Notes: generated by a model from the sequence alone, not told the origin. A DNA stretch of 64,000 nucleotides from Bacillus cabrialesii (GCF_004124315.2 NZ_CP096889.1:2773001-2837000), one strand, 5' to 3'; shown: positions 34,964 to 44,155, counted from the first letter of the stretch. Program-made: numbers and translations.

Positions 34964-35788
34964 ATGAAAAGTATAGTTGGTGTATACGAAACTCCACAGG
35001 AAACCATCGCAGCAATTGAAGGCTTACTGACAAAGGGCTATGATTCTGACGACATTTCTGTTGTGACAAGCCGTCGAGATACAGATTATCTTGAATCACG
35101 TACAGGAACTGAAGTCAATCAGGCCATCGATGCGCATGATAGCGAATCTGAATCTTTTTTCGATAAACTGAAAGATTACTTTACAATGGATGATACTGCT
35201 GCACACAGCAAGGCATTATCTGATTTGGATATCACCACTGGCGAAATAGACAAGTATCAAGAGGATCTGGATGATGGAAAACTCCTTGTGGCTGTTGAGA
35301 CAGATGCAGATGTAAATGCTCCTATTGATAACGGCAGTGCCCTTTCAGGCGGTTTTGCAAGCACAACTGAAACGGCGGATTATACAACGAAAGAAGAAAA
35401 AACAATGCCGCTGCGGGAAGAACAATTGAAAGTCGATAAGGAAGACGTCCAAACCGGTGAAGTGGAGATAGGAAAAGAAGTGAAAACAGAACAAAGAGAT
35501 ATGGATATCCCCGTGAGACACGATGAAATTTATGTCGAACGCCGCCCAGTCGATGAAAACAGAGCGGACGCTGCTCCTGTCAACGATTCGGAAGAAATCA
35601 GAGTGCCAATCGTTGAGGAAAAACTGGAAGTCACTAAAAAACCGGTTGTCACTGATGAAGTGGTTGTCGGTAAACGCACTGTTGAAGAAAATGAGCACAT
35701 TTCTGAAACCGTGAAAAAAGAAGAGCCTCGCCTGAATAAAGAGGGAAAAGTTGATGGCTTGGATGATGATCCGTTAAATAACAAGTAA
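34964..35788 (+). CDS. ysnF: General stress protein YsnF (DUF2382)
   Basis: 274 residues. The N-terminal part (about 1-120) resembles the general-stress 17M/YflT domain (SIVGVYETPQETIAAIEGLL). The C-terminal part (about 150-265) is DUF2382, with repeated blocks such as LREEQLKVDKEDVQTGEVEI and a second copy at VPIVEEKLEVTKKPV. It is strongly acidic. ATG follows AGGAGGAG. The SigB promoter indicates induction by general stress; the molecular function is unknown. Confidence 0.93.
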   Translation: MKSIVGVYETPQETIAAIEGLLTKGYDSDDISVVTSRRDTDYLESRTGTEVNQAIDAHDSESESFFDKLKDYFTMDDTAAHSKALSDLDITTGEIDKYQEDLDDGKLLVAVETDADVNAPIDNGSALSGGFASTTETADYTTKEEKTMPLREEQLKVDKEDVQTGEVEIGKEVKTEQRDMDIPVRHDEIYVERRPVDENRADAAPVNDSEEIRVPIVEEKLEVTKKPVVTDEVVVGKRTVEENEHISETVKKEEPRLNKEGKVDGLDDDPLNNK

Positions 35789-35813
35789 ATCACCATAAAT
35801 CAACAACAAAAAA

Positions 35814-35838
35814 CCTCAAATCCTTAAAGGATTTGAGG
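35814..35838. terminator. Bidirectional terminator, ysnF / tRNA-Arg
   Basis: CCTCAAATCCTT / AAGGATTTGAGG with A and T runs on both sides. Confidence 0.92.
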
Positions 35839-35852
35839 TTTTTCTTTCGGTA

Positions 35853-35926
<74 letters not shown>

Positions 35927-36010
35927 ATGTTTTGTTTTTTCGTTTTCGCTTTAACTATCAGCGACAAGATTTATTATATATGGGATGCAACAATAAGTCA
36001 ACGGTTTTTT

Positions 36011-36050
36011 AGAATTTTTTTCATGAGGAAGAAATTTTTCTTCCTCATGA
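36011..36050 (-). terminator. Terminator after ysnB
   Basis: Perfect arms TCATGAGGAAGAAA and TTTCTTCCTCATGA, with a T run on the minus strand. Confidence 0.93.
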
Positions 36051-36055
36051 CATTT

Positions 36056-36565
36056 TCATAGTGTGACTTTGTTTTGCAGATCCTCAATTTCATGGCCTGC
36101 TTGATCGTAAAAACGCACTGTCGCAGCAGCATTTTCTAATGTCAGTATAGCATAGCTTTCTGTCCTGCGCACCCTCGGAAGCCGGATGCTGCCTGGATTA
36201 ATCATCAGTTTTCCGCGCAGCACTTCGCTTCCCGCGATGTGCGAATGCCCGAAACAGATAATATCCGCTCCGAGCTCCTCTGCACGATAGTATACGTTTA
36301 ACAAGGTCTGTTTTATGCCGTGAAGGTGGCCGTGCGTGACCAGTATTTTTTTTGAACCGGCAGTCAGAAGAAGCTCGTTCTTAAAATCGCCGGTAAAATC
36401 GCAATTGCCTTTTACAACCGCATAAGGCTCCAGTGCGGGATGCTCTGTTTCAAGCTCAGAGTCTCCGCAATGAATCATGAGATCAACTTCTGCTTCATGC
36501 CGTTTCGCGATGGTTTGGAGTTCTTCTTCAAACCCATGGCTGTCACTGATAATCAGCACGTTCAT
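36056..36565 (-). CDS. ysnB: Metallophosphoesterase YsnB (YfcE/MJ0936 family)
   Basis: 169-residue calcineurin-like phosphodiesterase. Metal-ligand motifs are present in order: ISDSHG (N-terminus), IHCGDSE, KGNCD, VTHGHLHG and CFGHSH. The substrate is not known, though family members hydrolyse small phosphodiesters. I chose ATG at 36565, with AAGGAGG 9 nt upstream; a TTG two codons earlier is too close to the same site. It follows ysnA in what looks like a gerM/rph-ysnA-ysnB run and ends at a strong terminator. Confidence 0.93.
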   Translation of the reverse strand: MNVLIISDSHGFEEELQTIAKRHEAEVDLMIHCGDSELETEHPALEPYAVVKGNCDFTGDFKNELLLTAGSKKILVTHGHLHGIKQTLLNVYYRAEELGADIICFGHSHIAGSEVLRGKLMINPGSIRLPRVRRTESYAILTLENAAATVRFYDQAGHEIEDLQNKVTL

Positions 36566-36579
36566 GTACAAGCTCCTCC

Positions 36580-37167
36580 TTATGCCTCCAAAAGCTTAGA
36601 CAGCTTTTTAAGCGCGTCAGCCCTATGGCTGATTTTATTTTTTTCATCACTTGTCAGTTCGGCCATTGTCTTATCTTTATCTTTCACAATAAAGATCGGG
36701 TCATAGCCAAAGCCGTATTCTCCTCTCGGTTCTTCAGCAATATACCCTTCAACATGGCCTTCGACAGTTTTTGTTTCCTCTCCCGGGATACTTACGGCCA
36801 GCGCGCATCGGAAACGGGCCGTGCGCTGTTCTTTTTCGATCCCTTTCAGCTCGCTGAGCACTTTATCGATATTTGCCTGGTCGTCTTTCTGTTCCCCTGC
36901 ATAGCGGGCGGAATAAACGCCTGGTTTTCCTCCAAGATTATCGATGGACAGACCGGAGTCGTCCGCAATGACCATTTTGTTCACTGCTTTGGCAACAGCT
37001 TCTGCTTTGAGAATCGCATTTTCTTCAAACGTATGGCCTGTTTCCTCAATTTCTTCTGTGAATCCAATTTCAGCTAACGATTTGACATCGTAGCCTTTCG
37101 GCTCAAGGATTTCTTTAAATTCCTTCACTTTTCCCGGATTATGTGTCGCAATAATTGCTTCTTTCAT
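36580..37167 (-). CDS. ysnA: dITP/XTP pyrophosphatase (RdgB/HAM1 family) YsnA
   Basis: Removes non-canonical purine nucleoside triphosphates (ITP, XTP) to keep them out of nucleic acids. The 195-residue protein has the HAM1 signature ATHNPGKVKEF, the ADDSGL metal site and FGYDPIF. ATG at 37167 is preferred; a TTG three codons upstream is nearly on top of the AAAGG site. It is 21 bp after rph and 14 bp before ysnB. Confidence 0.95.
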   Translation of the reverse strand: MKEAIIATHNPGKVKEFKEILEPKGYDVKSLAEIGFTEEIEETGHTFEENAILKAEAVAKAVNKMVIADDSGLSIDNLGGKPGVYSARYAGEQKDDQANIDKVLSELKGIEKEQRTARFRCALAVSIPGEETKTVEGHVEGYIAEEPRGEYGFGYDPIFIVKDKDKTMAELTSDEKNKISHRADALKKLSKLLEA

Positions 37168-37188
37168 GATGATCAAGCCTTTCTGTAC

Positions 37189-37926
37189 TTATTTCAGTTC
37201 TGGCAGAGAATCACCGAGCACTTCTTTTTGCTTGTCAATCAGTTCCTGAATGCCTTTTTCCGCAAGACCGAGAAGACCGTTCAAATCCTCCCTTGAAAAA
37301 GTCGCCTCTTCCCCGGTACCCTGCAGCTCCACAAAGCGACCGCTGCCAGTCATAATGACATTCATGTCAACTTCAGCGGATGAATCTTCTTCATAATTTA
37401 AATCTAACAAAATTCCCTGTTCCTTATCAATTCCGACAGAGATCGCAGCAAGAAAGTCAGTGATCGGATTTGTCTTGATCGTTCCCGCTTTCACGAGCTT
37501 GCCTATCGCTATCGCCATCGCAAGAAATGCACCTGTAATGGAGGCGGTTCTTGTTCCGCCATCAGCCTGAATGACATCACAGTCAATCCAGATCGTCCGT
37601 TCACCGAGCTTTTCTAAATCTACAACTGCCCGAAGCGCGCGGCCGATCAGGCGCTGAATTTCCATTGTTCTGCCGGAAATTTTTCCCTTAGAAGATTCTC
37701 TGATTGTTCTTTGGTTTGTCGCCCGCGGCAGCATACTGTATTCAGCTGTAATCCAGCCTTTTCCTCCGCCCCGCAAAAACGGCGGCACGCGGTCCTCAAC
37801 AGACGCGTTGCAGATTACTTTTGTATTTCCCGCTGTTATTAGAACAGAACCTTCCGGATGGCTGATAAAATCCAAATCGAATGTGATTGGGCGCAGCTCA
37901 TCATGTTGTCTTCCGTCATGTCTCAT
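37189..37926 (-). CDS. rph: RNase PH
   Basis: Phosphorolytic 3'-exoribonuclease that trims tRNA precursors. The 245-residue protein starts RHDGRQHDELRP and carries RGGGKGWITAEYSMLPRAT and DVIQADGGTRTASITGA of the family. ATG at 37926 follows GGAGG. It heads the rph-ysnA-ysnB group, behind the gerM terminator. Confidence 0.97.
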   Translation of the reverse strand: MRHDGRQHDELRPITFDLDFISHPEGSVLITAGNTKVICNASVEDRVPPFLRGGGKGWITAEYSMLPRATNQRTIRESSKGKISGRTMEIQRLIGRALRAVVDLEKLGERTIWIDCDVIQADGGTRTASITGAFLAMAIAIGKLVKAGTIKTNPITDFLAAISVGIDKEQGILLDLNYEEDSSAEVDMNVIMTGSGRFVELQGTGEEATFSREDLNGLLGLAEKGIQELIDKQKEVLGDSLPELK

Positions 37927-37978
37927 GTTTTACCTCCGATTGTATGTACATAAACCATTTTTGTCCCGGAAATTGAAT

Positions 37979-38015
37979 AAAGAAAGAGGCAGCCGGAACG
38001 CTAACCTCTTTCTTT
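37979..38015 (-). terminator. Terminator of gerM
   Basis: Perfect 11-bp arms AAAGAAAGAGG and CCTCTTTCTTT, ending in T. Confidence 0.82.
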
Positions 38016-38037
38016 CTAGTATATCAAAAATCCCGAT

Positions 38038-39138
38038 TTAAAAACTACCTGTATTCACTTGAGAAGGTCTGGAGACCGGTTCTGTGAGCTTTTCGCCTTT
38101 TTCATTTACTAGCTCTGACTTCCCATTTACTTTAACAGAGACACTTTTTACATCCGGCTGCTCCGTTAATGTCAATACAATGCTGTTCAGCACTTCTGAA
38201 GAAATCATTTTCGTCTTTTCATCAGCGCTCCCGAATATAGATTGATTGAAGTCTAACGTCACGCGCCCGTCTTTTATTTTCGGTTTGCTGACCAGCTTTA
38301 CATCTCCACTGAAATCTGTTAACAGCCCGCTCACCTTGCTTGGGCCTTTAGCCAATTCATTGATCGCTGCTGAAATATCATCTGTTTCCGAATTGTCAAT
38401 TCGTTTTGTCACCGGCACATAGTACTCACTGTCATCGTTTTCCGCCAAATAATAGACAGTGAGCGGATGTGTGGCTGTGAGATCATTCACGCCTGATGTT
38501 TCCATGTTAATTCCGTCTTTGCGGCTTAAATCATCTGAGATCGGTGTGCCGCCTACAGGCATCTCCTTCAGTTCATGGCCATTTATTCTCAGCTTCACTT
38601 TATCTATCGAACTGAATTGCGTAAGCGTCCATGTCACAGATTGAACAATCTTCTGTTCGTCTTCCTTCTTATAATTTTTAAATTCATTAGAGAAATCAGC
38701 TATTGCCGTCCCATCTTTTTTGATGTCTACGTTAACGGTTGTGTCAGCCGGCAATACGGCCCTGAAGCCATTCGGAAGAATCTCTGACACAGGTCCGCCC
38801 TGAACGAGGTATTCAAGCGCCTGCTTGGCTGTGCCCTCACTTTTCGGAAGGGGCAGCGTTTGCGCAACGACATACCCGTTTTTATCAATGAGATAAAGCT
38901 CCCTCATGACTGTAGATGAGTCTTGATCCGCTTCGGCGGTATCGCTTTTTTCACTTTCTGTTTTTTCCGCAGCTGTTGTATTTGAATCGGCCCCCGCTTC
39001 ATCGTTCACGTATGTAACGTCTTGAGGCGGATCAATTTCCTCGGCTGCCTTATCAGATTGAAACAAACCGCATCCGGATAATAGCAAGGCAGAGGTGAGA
39101 CAAGTGGCACCAATGACTGCAGGTCCTTTTTTCAGCAT
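38038..39138 (-). CDS. gerM: Spore germination/engulfment lipoprotein GerM
   Basis: 366-residue lipoprotein. The signal peptide ends in lipobox LLLSGC with lipidated C23, followed by an acidic Thr/Ser-rich linker. Two GerMN domains come next, roughly 110-215 and 250-350, with matching ELAKGP/EYLVQGGP patches. GerM belongs to the mother-cell side of the engulfment channel in B. subtilis. ATG follows TAGGAGGG. A SigE-like -10 (TATACATAAT) lies about 30 bp upstream. Confidence 0.95.
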   Translation of the reverse strand: MLKKGPAVIGATCLTSALLLSGCGLFQSDKAAEEIDPPQDVTYVNDEAGADSNTTAAEKTESEKSDTAEADQDSSTVMRELYLIDKNGYVVAQTLPLPKSEGTAKQALEYLVQGGPVSEILPNGFRAVLPADTTVNVDIKKDGTAIADFSNEFKNYKKEDEQKIVQSVTWTLTQFSSIDKVKLRINGHELKEMPVGGTPISDDLSRKDGINMETSGVNDLTATHPLTVYYLAENDDSEYYVPVTKRIDNSETDDISAAINELAKGPSKVSGLLTDFSGDVKLVSKPKIKDGRVTLDFNQSIFGSADEKTKMISSEVLNSIVLTLTEQPDVKSVSVKVNGKSELVNEKGEKLTEPVSRPSQVNTGSF

Positions 39139-39218
39139 ACTTTTCCCTCCTAAGGCTGTTTGTACTATTATGTATACGAGCCTATTTAGGAAATAGACCG
39201 AAGAATTCCGGCAAAACA

Positions 39219-39247
39219 GAAAAAACCCGCAACATGCCGTTGCGGGG
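39219..39247 (-). terminator. Terminator of racE
   Basis: CCCGCAAC / GTTGCGGG arms with six T on the minus strand. Confidence 0.92.
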
Positions 39248-39252
39248 GAAAA

Positions 39253-40071
39253 CTATCTTCTAATCGGTTCTTGCAGTGAGATGCATTCTACATGGCCCAC
39301 CTCATGGCCAAACCAATCATCTGCGATTTTCCCAAACTGATCACGCGCTCCTGTTGTCAGGAACTGATGATCCGGGGCAATCGGAGACTGGTTCAGCAGC
39401 CCTTTATATGAGAGAATCGTGCTGACTTCCCGGGCTGTTTCATCGCCGGACGAAATAATGTTTACGTTCTCTCCCATATATCGCTGAATCGATTCTTTTA
39501 AAATAGGGTAGTGGGTGCAGCCTAAAATCAGCGAATCAATCGATGTGTCTTTTAACGGAGACAGCGATGTTTTGACAATCTCATCTGCTGTTTTGTCGAG
39601 AAACTTCCCGCTTTCCACAAAAGGCACAAGCAGCGGACAGGCAAGGTTCTCAACCTTCAGGTCAGGATTTAATGCCAAAAGCGCTTCTTCGTACGCATTG
39701 CTCTTAATCGTATTCTCTGTGCCGATAACACCGATATGTTGATTCTCCGTCACTTTTATCGCTGCTCTCGCACCCGGCTGGATCACTCCGACCACAGGGA
39801 TGCCGACGCTGCGGCGGATGTCTTCCAGTGCAATCGCTGTTGCTGTGTTGCAGGCGATCACGAGCATTTTGATGTGGTGGTTTTCGAGTAAATAATTCGT
39901 CAGCTCCCACGTGTATTGAAGAACTTCTTCTTCAGGGCGCGGCCCGTATGGACACCGTTTTGTATCCCCGACGTAGATAATATTTTCTTTTGGTAGCTGT
40001 CTCATGATTTCCTTTGCAACGGTTAAACCGCCAACCCCGGAATCAATGACTCCTATTGGTTGTTCCAACAA
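39253..40071 (-). CDS. racE: Glutamate racemase RacE
   Basis: Interconverts L- and D-glutamate for peptidoglycan (and poly-glutamate where made). The 272-residue protein has the two catalytic cysteines C74 (IACNTATA) and C185 (LGCTHYP). The start is TTG (40071), just after the ysmB stop, so the two are probably co-transcribed. Also called murI or glr. Confidence 0.96.
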   Translation of the reverse strand: MLEQPIGVIDSGVGGLTVAKEIMRQLPKENIIYVGDTKRCPYGPRPEEEVLQYTWELTNYLLENHHIKMLVIACNTATAIALEDIRRSVGIPVVGVIQPGARAAIKVTENQHIGVIGTENTIKSNAYEEALLALNPDLKVENLACPLLVPFVESGKFLDKTADEIVKTSLSPLKDTSIDSLILGCTHYPILKESIQRYMGENVNIISSGDETAREVSTILSYKGLLNQSPIAPDHQFLTTGARDQFGKIADDWFGHEVGHVECISLQEPIRR

Positions 40072-40078
40072 AATCGCC

Positions 40079-40519
40079 TCATTTTCTCTTCATTTCATGC
40101 TGCAGTTTCATCAATGATTTTTCGAAGATGGCTATTTCTTCATCTGTAAACGTTTCGAACATATCACGCAGATATTCCTGCCTTTTGGTAATGACCTCTT
40201 GTATAATCCGTTCTCCTTCAGGCAGCAGGTGTATCCGGACAACACGTCTGTCCGCCGGGTCCTTGACCCGCTCGACAAGCTCATTTTTCTGCATGCGGTC
40301 GATTAAGTCCGTTGTTGTGCTGCACGCCAGATACATTTTGCCCGATAGTTCGCCGATTGTCATATCTCCTAGTTCATAAAGCCATTGCAGGCCGACAAAT
40401 TGCGGCGGCGTAATCGCATATTGGTTAAGGATTTCTCGTCCTTTTTGCTTAATGATCGCGGCAATGTGGCGGAGTGACTTTTCAATATCCGCAACATGCT
40501 CCAAAGGTTTTGATGTCAT
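40079..40519 (-). CDS. ysmB: MarR-family transcriptional regulator YsmB
   Basis: 146-residue winged-helix protein; the DNA-binding region reads GELSGKMYLACSTTTDLIDRMQKN and the wing RVKDPADRRVVRIHL. ATG at 40519 has GAGGG 8 nt upstream; a GTG five codons earlier overlaps that site. Regulated genes are unknown; it is 7 bp from racE, which may be one target. Confidence 0.9.
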   Translation of the reverse strand: MTSKPLEHVADIEKSLRHIAAIIKQKGREILNQYAITPPQFVGLQWLYELGDMTIGELSGKMYLACSTTTDLIDRMQKNELVERVKDPADRRVVRIHLLPEGERIIQEVITKRQEYLRDMFETFTDEEIAIFEKSLMKLQHEMKRK

Positions 40520-40639
40520 TTGTCCATCCCTCACTCAAGGATCTCTTACGCACAAAGCGTTCCGTGTCTATTTTCCTTCTTTTTTGAAGAAAATGCAAGA
40601 CTCGCCGAAGAGAAATAGAGGACTTTAGACAAACAGCAT

Positions 40640-40712
40640 CAAATAGTTTATGCCTTGCCATCCAAGTTTTGCACAGCATTCCAAATATGGTTTCGAACAA
40701 TACAAACAGCAA
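40640..40712 (-). pseudogene. Decayed fragment of a gerE-like gene
   Basis: The minus strand from about 40698 reads VRNHIWNAVQNLDGKA and then stop. This aligns with VRNHISNAMQKLGVKG of GerE, its recognition-helix region. At DNA level 40662-40698 matches gerE 40815-40851 at 31 of 37 positions, including 16 identical bases in a row. No start codon or full domain remains. It lies directly downstream of gerE, which points to an old tandem duplication. Confidence 0.6.
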
Positions 40713-40715
40713 TAA

Positions 40716-40746
40716 CCGGCTCCTTCCTGAAAAGAAGGAATACCGG
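40716..40746 (-). terminator. Weak terminator hairpin after gerE
   Basis: CCGGTATTCCTTC and GAAGGAGCCGG pair with a bulge; the T tract is poor (TTATTG). Confidence 0.45.
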
Positions 40747-40752
40747 CAAGGA

Positions 40753-40977
40753 TTAAAGCTCTAGCTCACCCATTCTAAGAAGCTCAACAACGGCTTGCGA
40801 ACGCCCTTTCACACCCAATTTCTGCATGGCATTTGAAATATGGTTTCGAACGGTTTTCTCACTGATAAATAGCTCGCTTGCAATCTCCTTTGTTGTCTTA
40901 TCTTGAACGAGCAATTCGAACACTTCTCTTTCTCTTTTCGTTAGCAGCGGCTTCGATTGAAATTCTTTCTCCTTCAA
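40753..40977 (-). CDS. gerE: Late mother-cell transcription regulator GerE
   Basis: 74-residue LuxR-type HTH protein that tunes SigK-dependent coat genes. It is essentially a bare DNA-binding domain (LTKREREVFELLV and VRNHISNAMQKLGVKGRSQAV) with no receiver domain. The start is a TTG at 40977 with AAGGAGGG 9 nt upstream. A textbook SigK promoter lies 67 bp upstream. Confidence 0.97.
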   Translation of the reverse strand: MKEKEFQSKPLLTKREREVFELLVQDKTTKEIASELFISEKTVRNHISNAMQKLGVKGRSQAVVELLRMGELEL

Positions 40978-41043
40978 GTATTGTAACCCTCCTTGCTAAG
41001 GTGAGAGCGAATCAGAAACGAATGGGTTTTGATATAGTCAAGA

Positions 41044-41072
41044 TATCTTATGTAAGAAGGGCACAGGAGGTG
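41044..41072 (-). promoter_or_regulatory. SigK promoter of gerE
   Basis: CACC, 16-bp spacer, CATAAGATA on the minus strand fully matches the SigK consensus. Confidence 0.85.
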
Positions 41073-41092
41073 ACGTTTACAAAAGAATTAGT

Positions 41093-41536
41093 TTATGGTG
41101 TATGGAGAAGCGTTTCTTTCTCCTCATCCGTCCAGCTGACAGCCTTGCCGCTCTCCTTTGAAACTTGAACCATCACAACTGCCCCCGTGAAGCAGGGCTC
41201 GCCATTGCGGTTCTCTCCGAGATAATGCAAGGTAAGGGATGAACTGCCGACAGCGCTTGTTTTCACATAGATGCGCAACTCTTCATAAGGCATGACTTGG
41301 CGAAGATAATCGCATTGCTGGCTTGCCACGACTGTCATGGTCTGTCTGTTTTCATTCATCATATTGAGTTTTTTAAAATAAGAAATCCGCGCTTCTTCAA
41401 AGTATACGAAAGGGGTTACATTATTCATATGCCCAAACATGTCCGTCTCGGAAAATCGTACGGATACGTCATTAAAAAAAGAAAAGGATGTTTTCCATTC
41501 TTGAAACGGCATATCAATATAAGCGGGAAGCTTCAT
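41093..41536 (-). CDS. ysmA: Hotdog-fold acyl-CoA thioesterase YsmA
   Basis: 147-residue 4HBT-type hotdog protein with VRFSETDMFGHMNNVTPFVYFEEAR, whose Asp is the likely catalytic residue. Members cleave acyl-CoA thioesters; the substrate is unknown. ATG at 41536 follows AAGGAGAT. It lies just beyond the sdhB terminator and ahead of gerE. Confidence 0.88.
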   Translation of the reverse strand: MKLPAYIDMPFQEWKTSFSFFNDVSVRFSETDMFGHMNNVTPFVYFEEARISYFKKLNMMNENRQTMTVVASQQCDYLRQVMPYEELRIYVKTSAVGSSSLTLHYLGENRNGEPCFTGAVVMVQVSKESGKAVSWTDEEKETLLHTP

Positions 41537-41560
41537 CGTTTATTCATCTCCTTATTGGTT

Positions 41561-41596
41561 AAAAAAACCTCTTCCATGCGGAAGAGGTTTTTTCTT
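41561..41596 (-). terminator. Terminator of the sdh operon
   Basis: AACCTCTTCC / GGAAGAGGTT arms with seven T, directly after sdhB. Confidence 0.93.
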
Positions 41597-41597
41597 C

Positions 41598-42359
41598 TTA
41601 TACTCTATCGCTTCCGAAGAAATTGCGGAACGCTTGTAAGTTTGTATCTCTGTTTAAAGCTGCAATCGAAGTGGTGAGCGGGATGCCTTTCGGGCAGGCT
41701 TGAACGCAGTTTTGCGAGTTGCCGCAATCTGCAAGGCCGCCCTCATCCATCAGGGCTTCTAATCGGTCAGATTTGTTCATAGCGCCAGTCGGATGTGCGT
41801 TAAACAAGCGGACTTGAGACATCGGTGCCGGCCCCATGAATTTCGATTTGCTGTTCACATTCGGGCAGGCTTCAAGGCAGACGCCGCACGTCATGCATTT
41901 CGATAATTCATATGCCCATTGACGGCGTTTTTCCGGCATTCTCGGTCCCGGTCCTAAATCGTACGTACCGTCAATCGGTATCCACGCTTTTACCTTTTTC
42001 AACGAATTAAACATTCTGCTCCGGTCAACCTGCAAATCACGCACCACCGGGAATGTTTTCATTGGTTTTAAGCGAATCGGCTGCTCAAGCTGGTCAATAA
42101 GTGCCGTACAAGACTGGCGGGGCTTTCCGTTTATGACCATTGAACATGCGCCGCATACTTCTTCAAGACAGTTCATATCCCATGTGACTGGGGTTGTCTT
42201 TTCGCCTTTCGCGTTAACCGGATTCCGGCGAATTTCCATCAGAGCGGAAATGACGTTCAGGTTCGGGCGGTATGGAACCTCAAATTCTTCATCGTAAGGC
42301 GTGCTGTCAGCTGTATCTTGACGTGTGATAATAAATCGTATGGTTTTTTGTTCACTCAT
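41598..42359 (-). CDS. sdhB: Succinate dehydrogenase iron-sulphur subunit SdhB
   Basis: Carries electrons from SdhA to the membrane quinone site. The 253-residue protein has all three cluster motifs in order: CLEEVCGACSM...C (2Fe-2S), CMTCGVCLEACP and CVQACPKG (4Fe-4S/3Fe-4S). It starts 2 bp after sdhA, so it is tightly coupled. Confidence 0.98.
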   Translation of the reverse strand: MSEQKTIRFIITRQDTADSTPYDEEFEVPYRPNLNVISALMEIRRNPVNAKGEKTTPVTWDMNCLEEVCGACSMVINGKPRQSCTALIDQLEQPIRLKPMKTFPVVRDLQVDRSRMFNSLKKVKAWIPIDGTYDLGPGPRMPEKRRQWAYELSKCMTCGVCLEACPNVNSKSKFMGPAPMSQVRLFNAHPTGAMNKSDRLEALMDEGGLADCGNSQNCVQACPKGIPLTTSIAALNRDTNLQAFRNFFGSDRV

Positions 42360-42361
42360 GA

Positions 42362-44122
42362 TTATTTCGCCACCTTCTTCTTCGAGTAATCCCGTTTCCG
42401 AGGCGTTATCAGTGATACATCGACATCCTGATACTCAAATTCCGGCGCTTCATACGGGCTTACGTGTTTAGCCATTGTTGTTTTGAGCCATTCATCATCA
42501 TTACGTTCAGGATAATCCGGTTTATAATGGGCGCCCCGGCTTTCATTTCGGTTGTATGCGCCAAGGGTAATCACCCTTGCAAGCTGAAGCATGTTCGAGA
42601 ACTGGCGTGTGAACATTGCCCCCTGGTTGCTCCATTTTGTCGTATCATTGATGTTAATCTTTTTAAACCGCTCCATTAATTCCTGAATTTTGTCATCCGT
42701 TTTCAACAGCTTGTCATTATGACGGACAACCGTGACGTTCGCCGTCATCCACTCACCGAGCTCTCTGTGAAGAACATAAGCATTTTCGGTTCCGTCCATG
42801 CCCATAATCTCAGCCCATTTTTCTTCTTCTTTTTTAACATGCGCATCGAATAAAGAAGAAGACATGTCTTCTGCTGAAGATTCTAAGCCGTTTACATATT
42901 TCACCGCATTCGGTCCGGCCACCATTCCTCCGTAAATCGCGGAAAGCAGGGAGTTTGCTCCCAAGCGGTTGCCGCCGTGCATAGAGTAATCACATTCCCC
43001 GGCTGCAAACAGTCCCGGGATGTTTGTCATTTGATCGTAATCCACCCATAAACCGCCCATAGAGTAATGGACCGCCGGGAAGATTTTCATCGGAAGCTTC
43101 CGCGGGTCGTCTCCCATGAATTTCTCATAAATCTCAATGATGCCGCCAAGCTTAATATCAAGCTCTTTCGGATCTTTATGAGACAGATCGAGATACACCA
43201 TGTTTTCGCCGTTAATGCCGAGCTTTTGATTCACACACACATCGAATATTTCGCGTGTCGCAATATCACGCGGCACCAGGTTTCCGTAAACCGGATACTT
43301 TTCCTCCAGGAAATACCACGGTTTACCGTCTTTATATGTCCACACGCGTCCGCCTTCACCGCGCGCTGATTCACTCATCAGCCTTAGTTTGTCATCGCCC
43401 GGTATGGCTGTCGGGTGGATTTGAATGAATTCTCCGTTTGCATAATACGCTCCCTGCTGATAAACGATGGACGCAGCAGATCCTGTATTAATCATGGAGT
43501 TAGTCGATTTTCCAAAAATGATACCCGGTCCGCCTGTCGCCATAATGACAGCGTCAGAACGGAAGGATTCAATTTGCATGTTTGTCAGGTTTTGCGCAAC
43601 AATTCCGCGGCAGGTTCTGTCATCATCTAATACTGCGCCAAGGAATTCCCAGCCTTCGTATTTTGTGACCAGACCGGCAACTTCGTATCTGCGCACTTGC
43701 TCGTCCAGTGCGTAAAGCAGCTGCTGTCCCGTCGTCGCACCCGCATAAGCTGTTCTGTGGTGCTGTGTACCCCCGAATCGGCGGAAATCAAGCAGCCCTT
43801 CAGGCGTCCGGTTAAACATGACGCCCATCCGGTCTAATAAGTGGATGATCGAAGGCGCCGCTTCACACATCGCTTTGACCGGCGGCTGGTTCGCAAGAAA
43901 GTCTCCCCCATATACAGTGTCATCAAAATGTTCCCATGGAGAGTCACCTTCCCCTTTCGTATTGACCGCTCCGTTTATGCCGCCTTGCGCACAAACCGAA
44001 TGAGAACGTTTGACAGGAACGATGGAAAACAGCTTAACCGCCATTCCTGATTCCGCTGCTTTAATTGTCGCCATGAGGCCGGCAAGACCCCCACCGACTA
44101 CGATAATGCTTGATTGACTCAT
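42362..44122 (-). CDS. sdhA: Succinate dehydrogenase flavoprotein subunit SdhA
   Basis: Oxidises succinate to fumarate. The 586-residue protein has the FAD dinucleotide fold VVGGGLAGLMA at the N-terminus, the flavin-linking His at about H41 (SHSVCAQGG), and the active-site region GEGGRVWTYKDG. It is the middle gene of sdhCAB, 33 bp after sdhC. Confidence 0.98.
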   Translation of the reverse strand: MSQSSIIVVGGGLAGLMATIKAAESGMAVKLFSIVPVKRSHSVCAQGGINGAVNTKGEGDSPWEHFDDTVYGGDFLANQPPVKAMCEAAPSIIHLLDRMGVMFNRTPEGLLDFRRFGGTQHHRTAYAGATTGQQLLYALDEQVRRYEVAGLVTKYEGWEFLGAVLDDDRTCRGIVAQNLTNMQIESFRSDAVIMATGGPGIIFGKSTNSMINTGSAASIVYQQGAYYANGEFIQIHPTAIPGDDKLRLMSESARGEGGRVWTYKDGKPWYFLEEKYPVYGNLVPRDIATREIFDVCVNQKLGINGENMVYLDLSHKDPKELDIKLGGIIEIYEKFMGDDPRKLPMKIFPAVHYSMGGLWVDYDQMTNIPGLFAAGECDYSMHGGNRLGANSLLSAIYGGMVAGPNAVKYVNGLESSAEDMSSSLFDAHVKKEEEKWAEIMGMDGTENAYVLHRELGEWMTANVTVVRHNDKLLKTDDKIQELMERFKKININDTTKWSNQGAMFTRQFSNMLQLARVITLGAYNRNESRGAHYKPDYPERNDDEWLKTTMAKHVSPYEAPEFEYQDVDVSLITPRKRDYSKKKVAK

Positions 44123-44155
44123 GATAGCCCCTCTCCCTCTAGTAATCTAGTACTC

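Noticed and set aside
40482..40712. 76-codon minus-strand ORF between gerE and ysmB
   Set aside because: It runs out of frame relative to the GerE-like peptide, overlaps the ysmB start and has no good start signal. The gerE remnant explains the similarity better.
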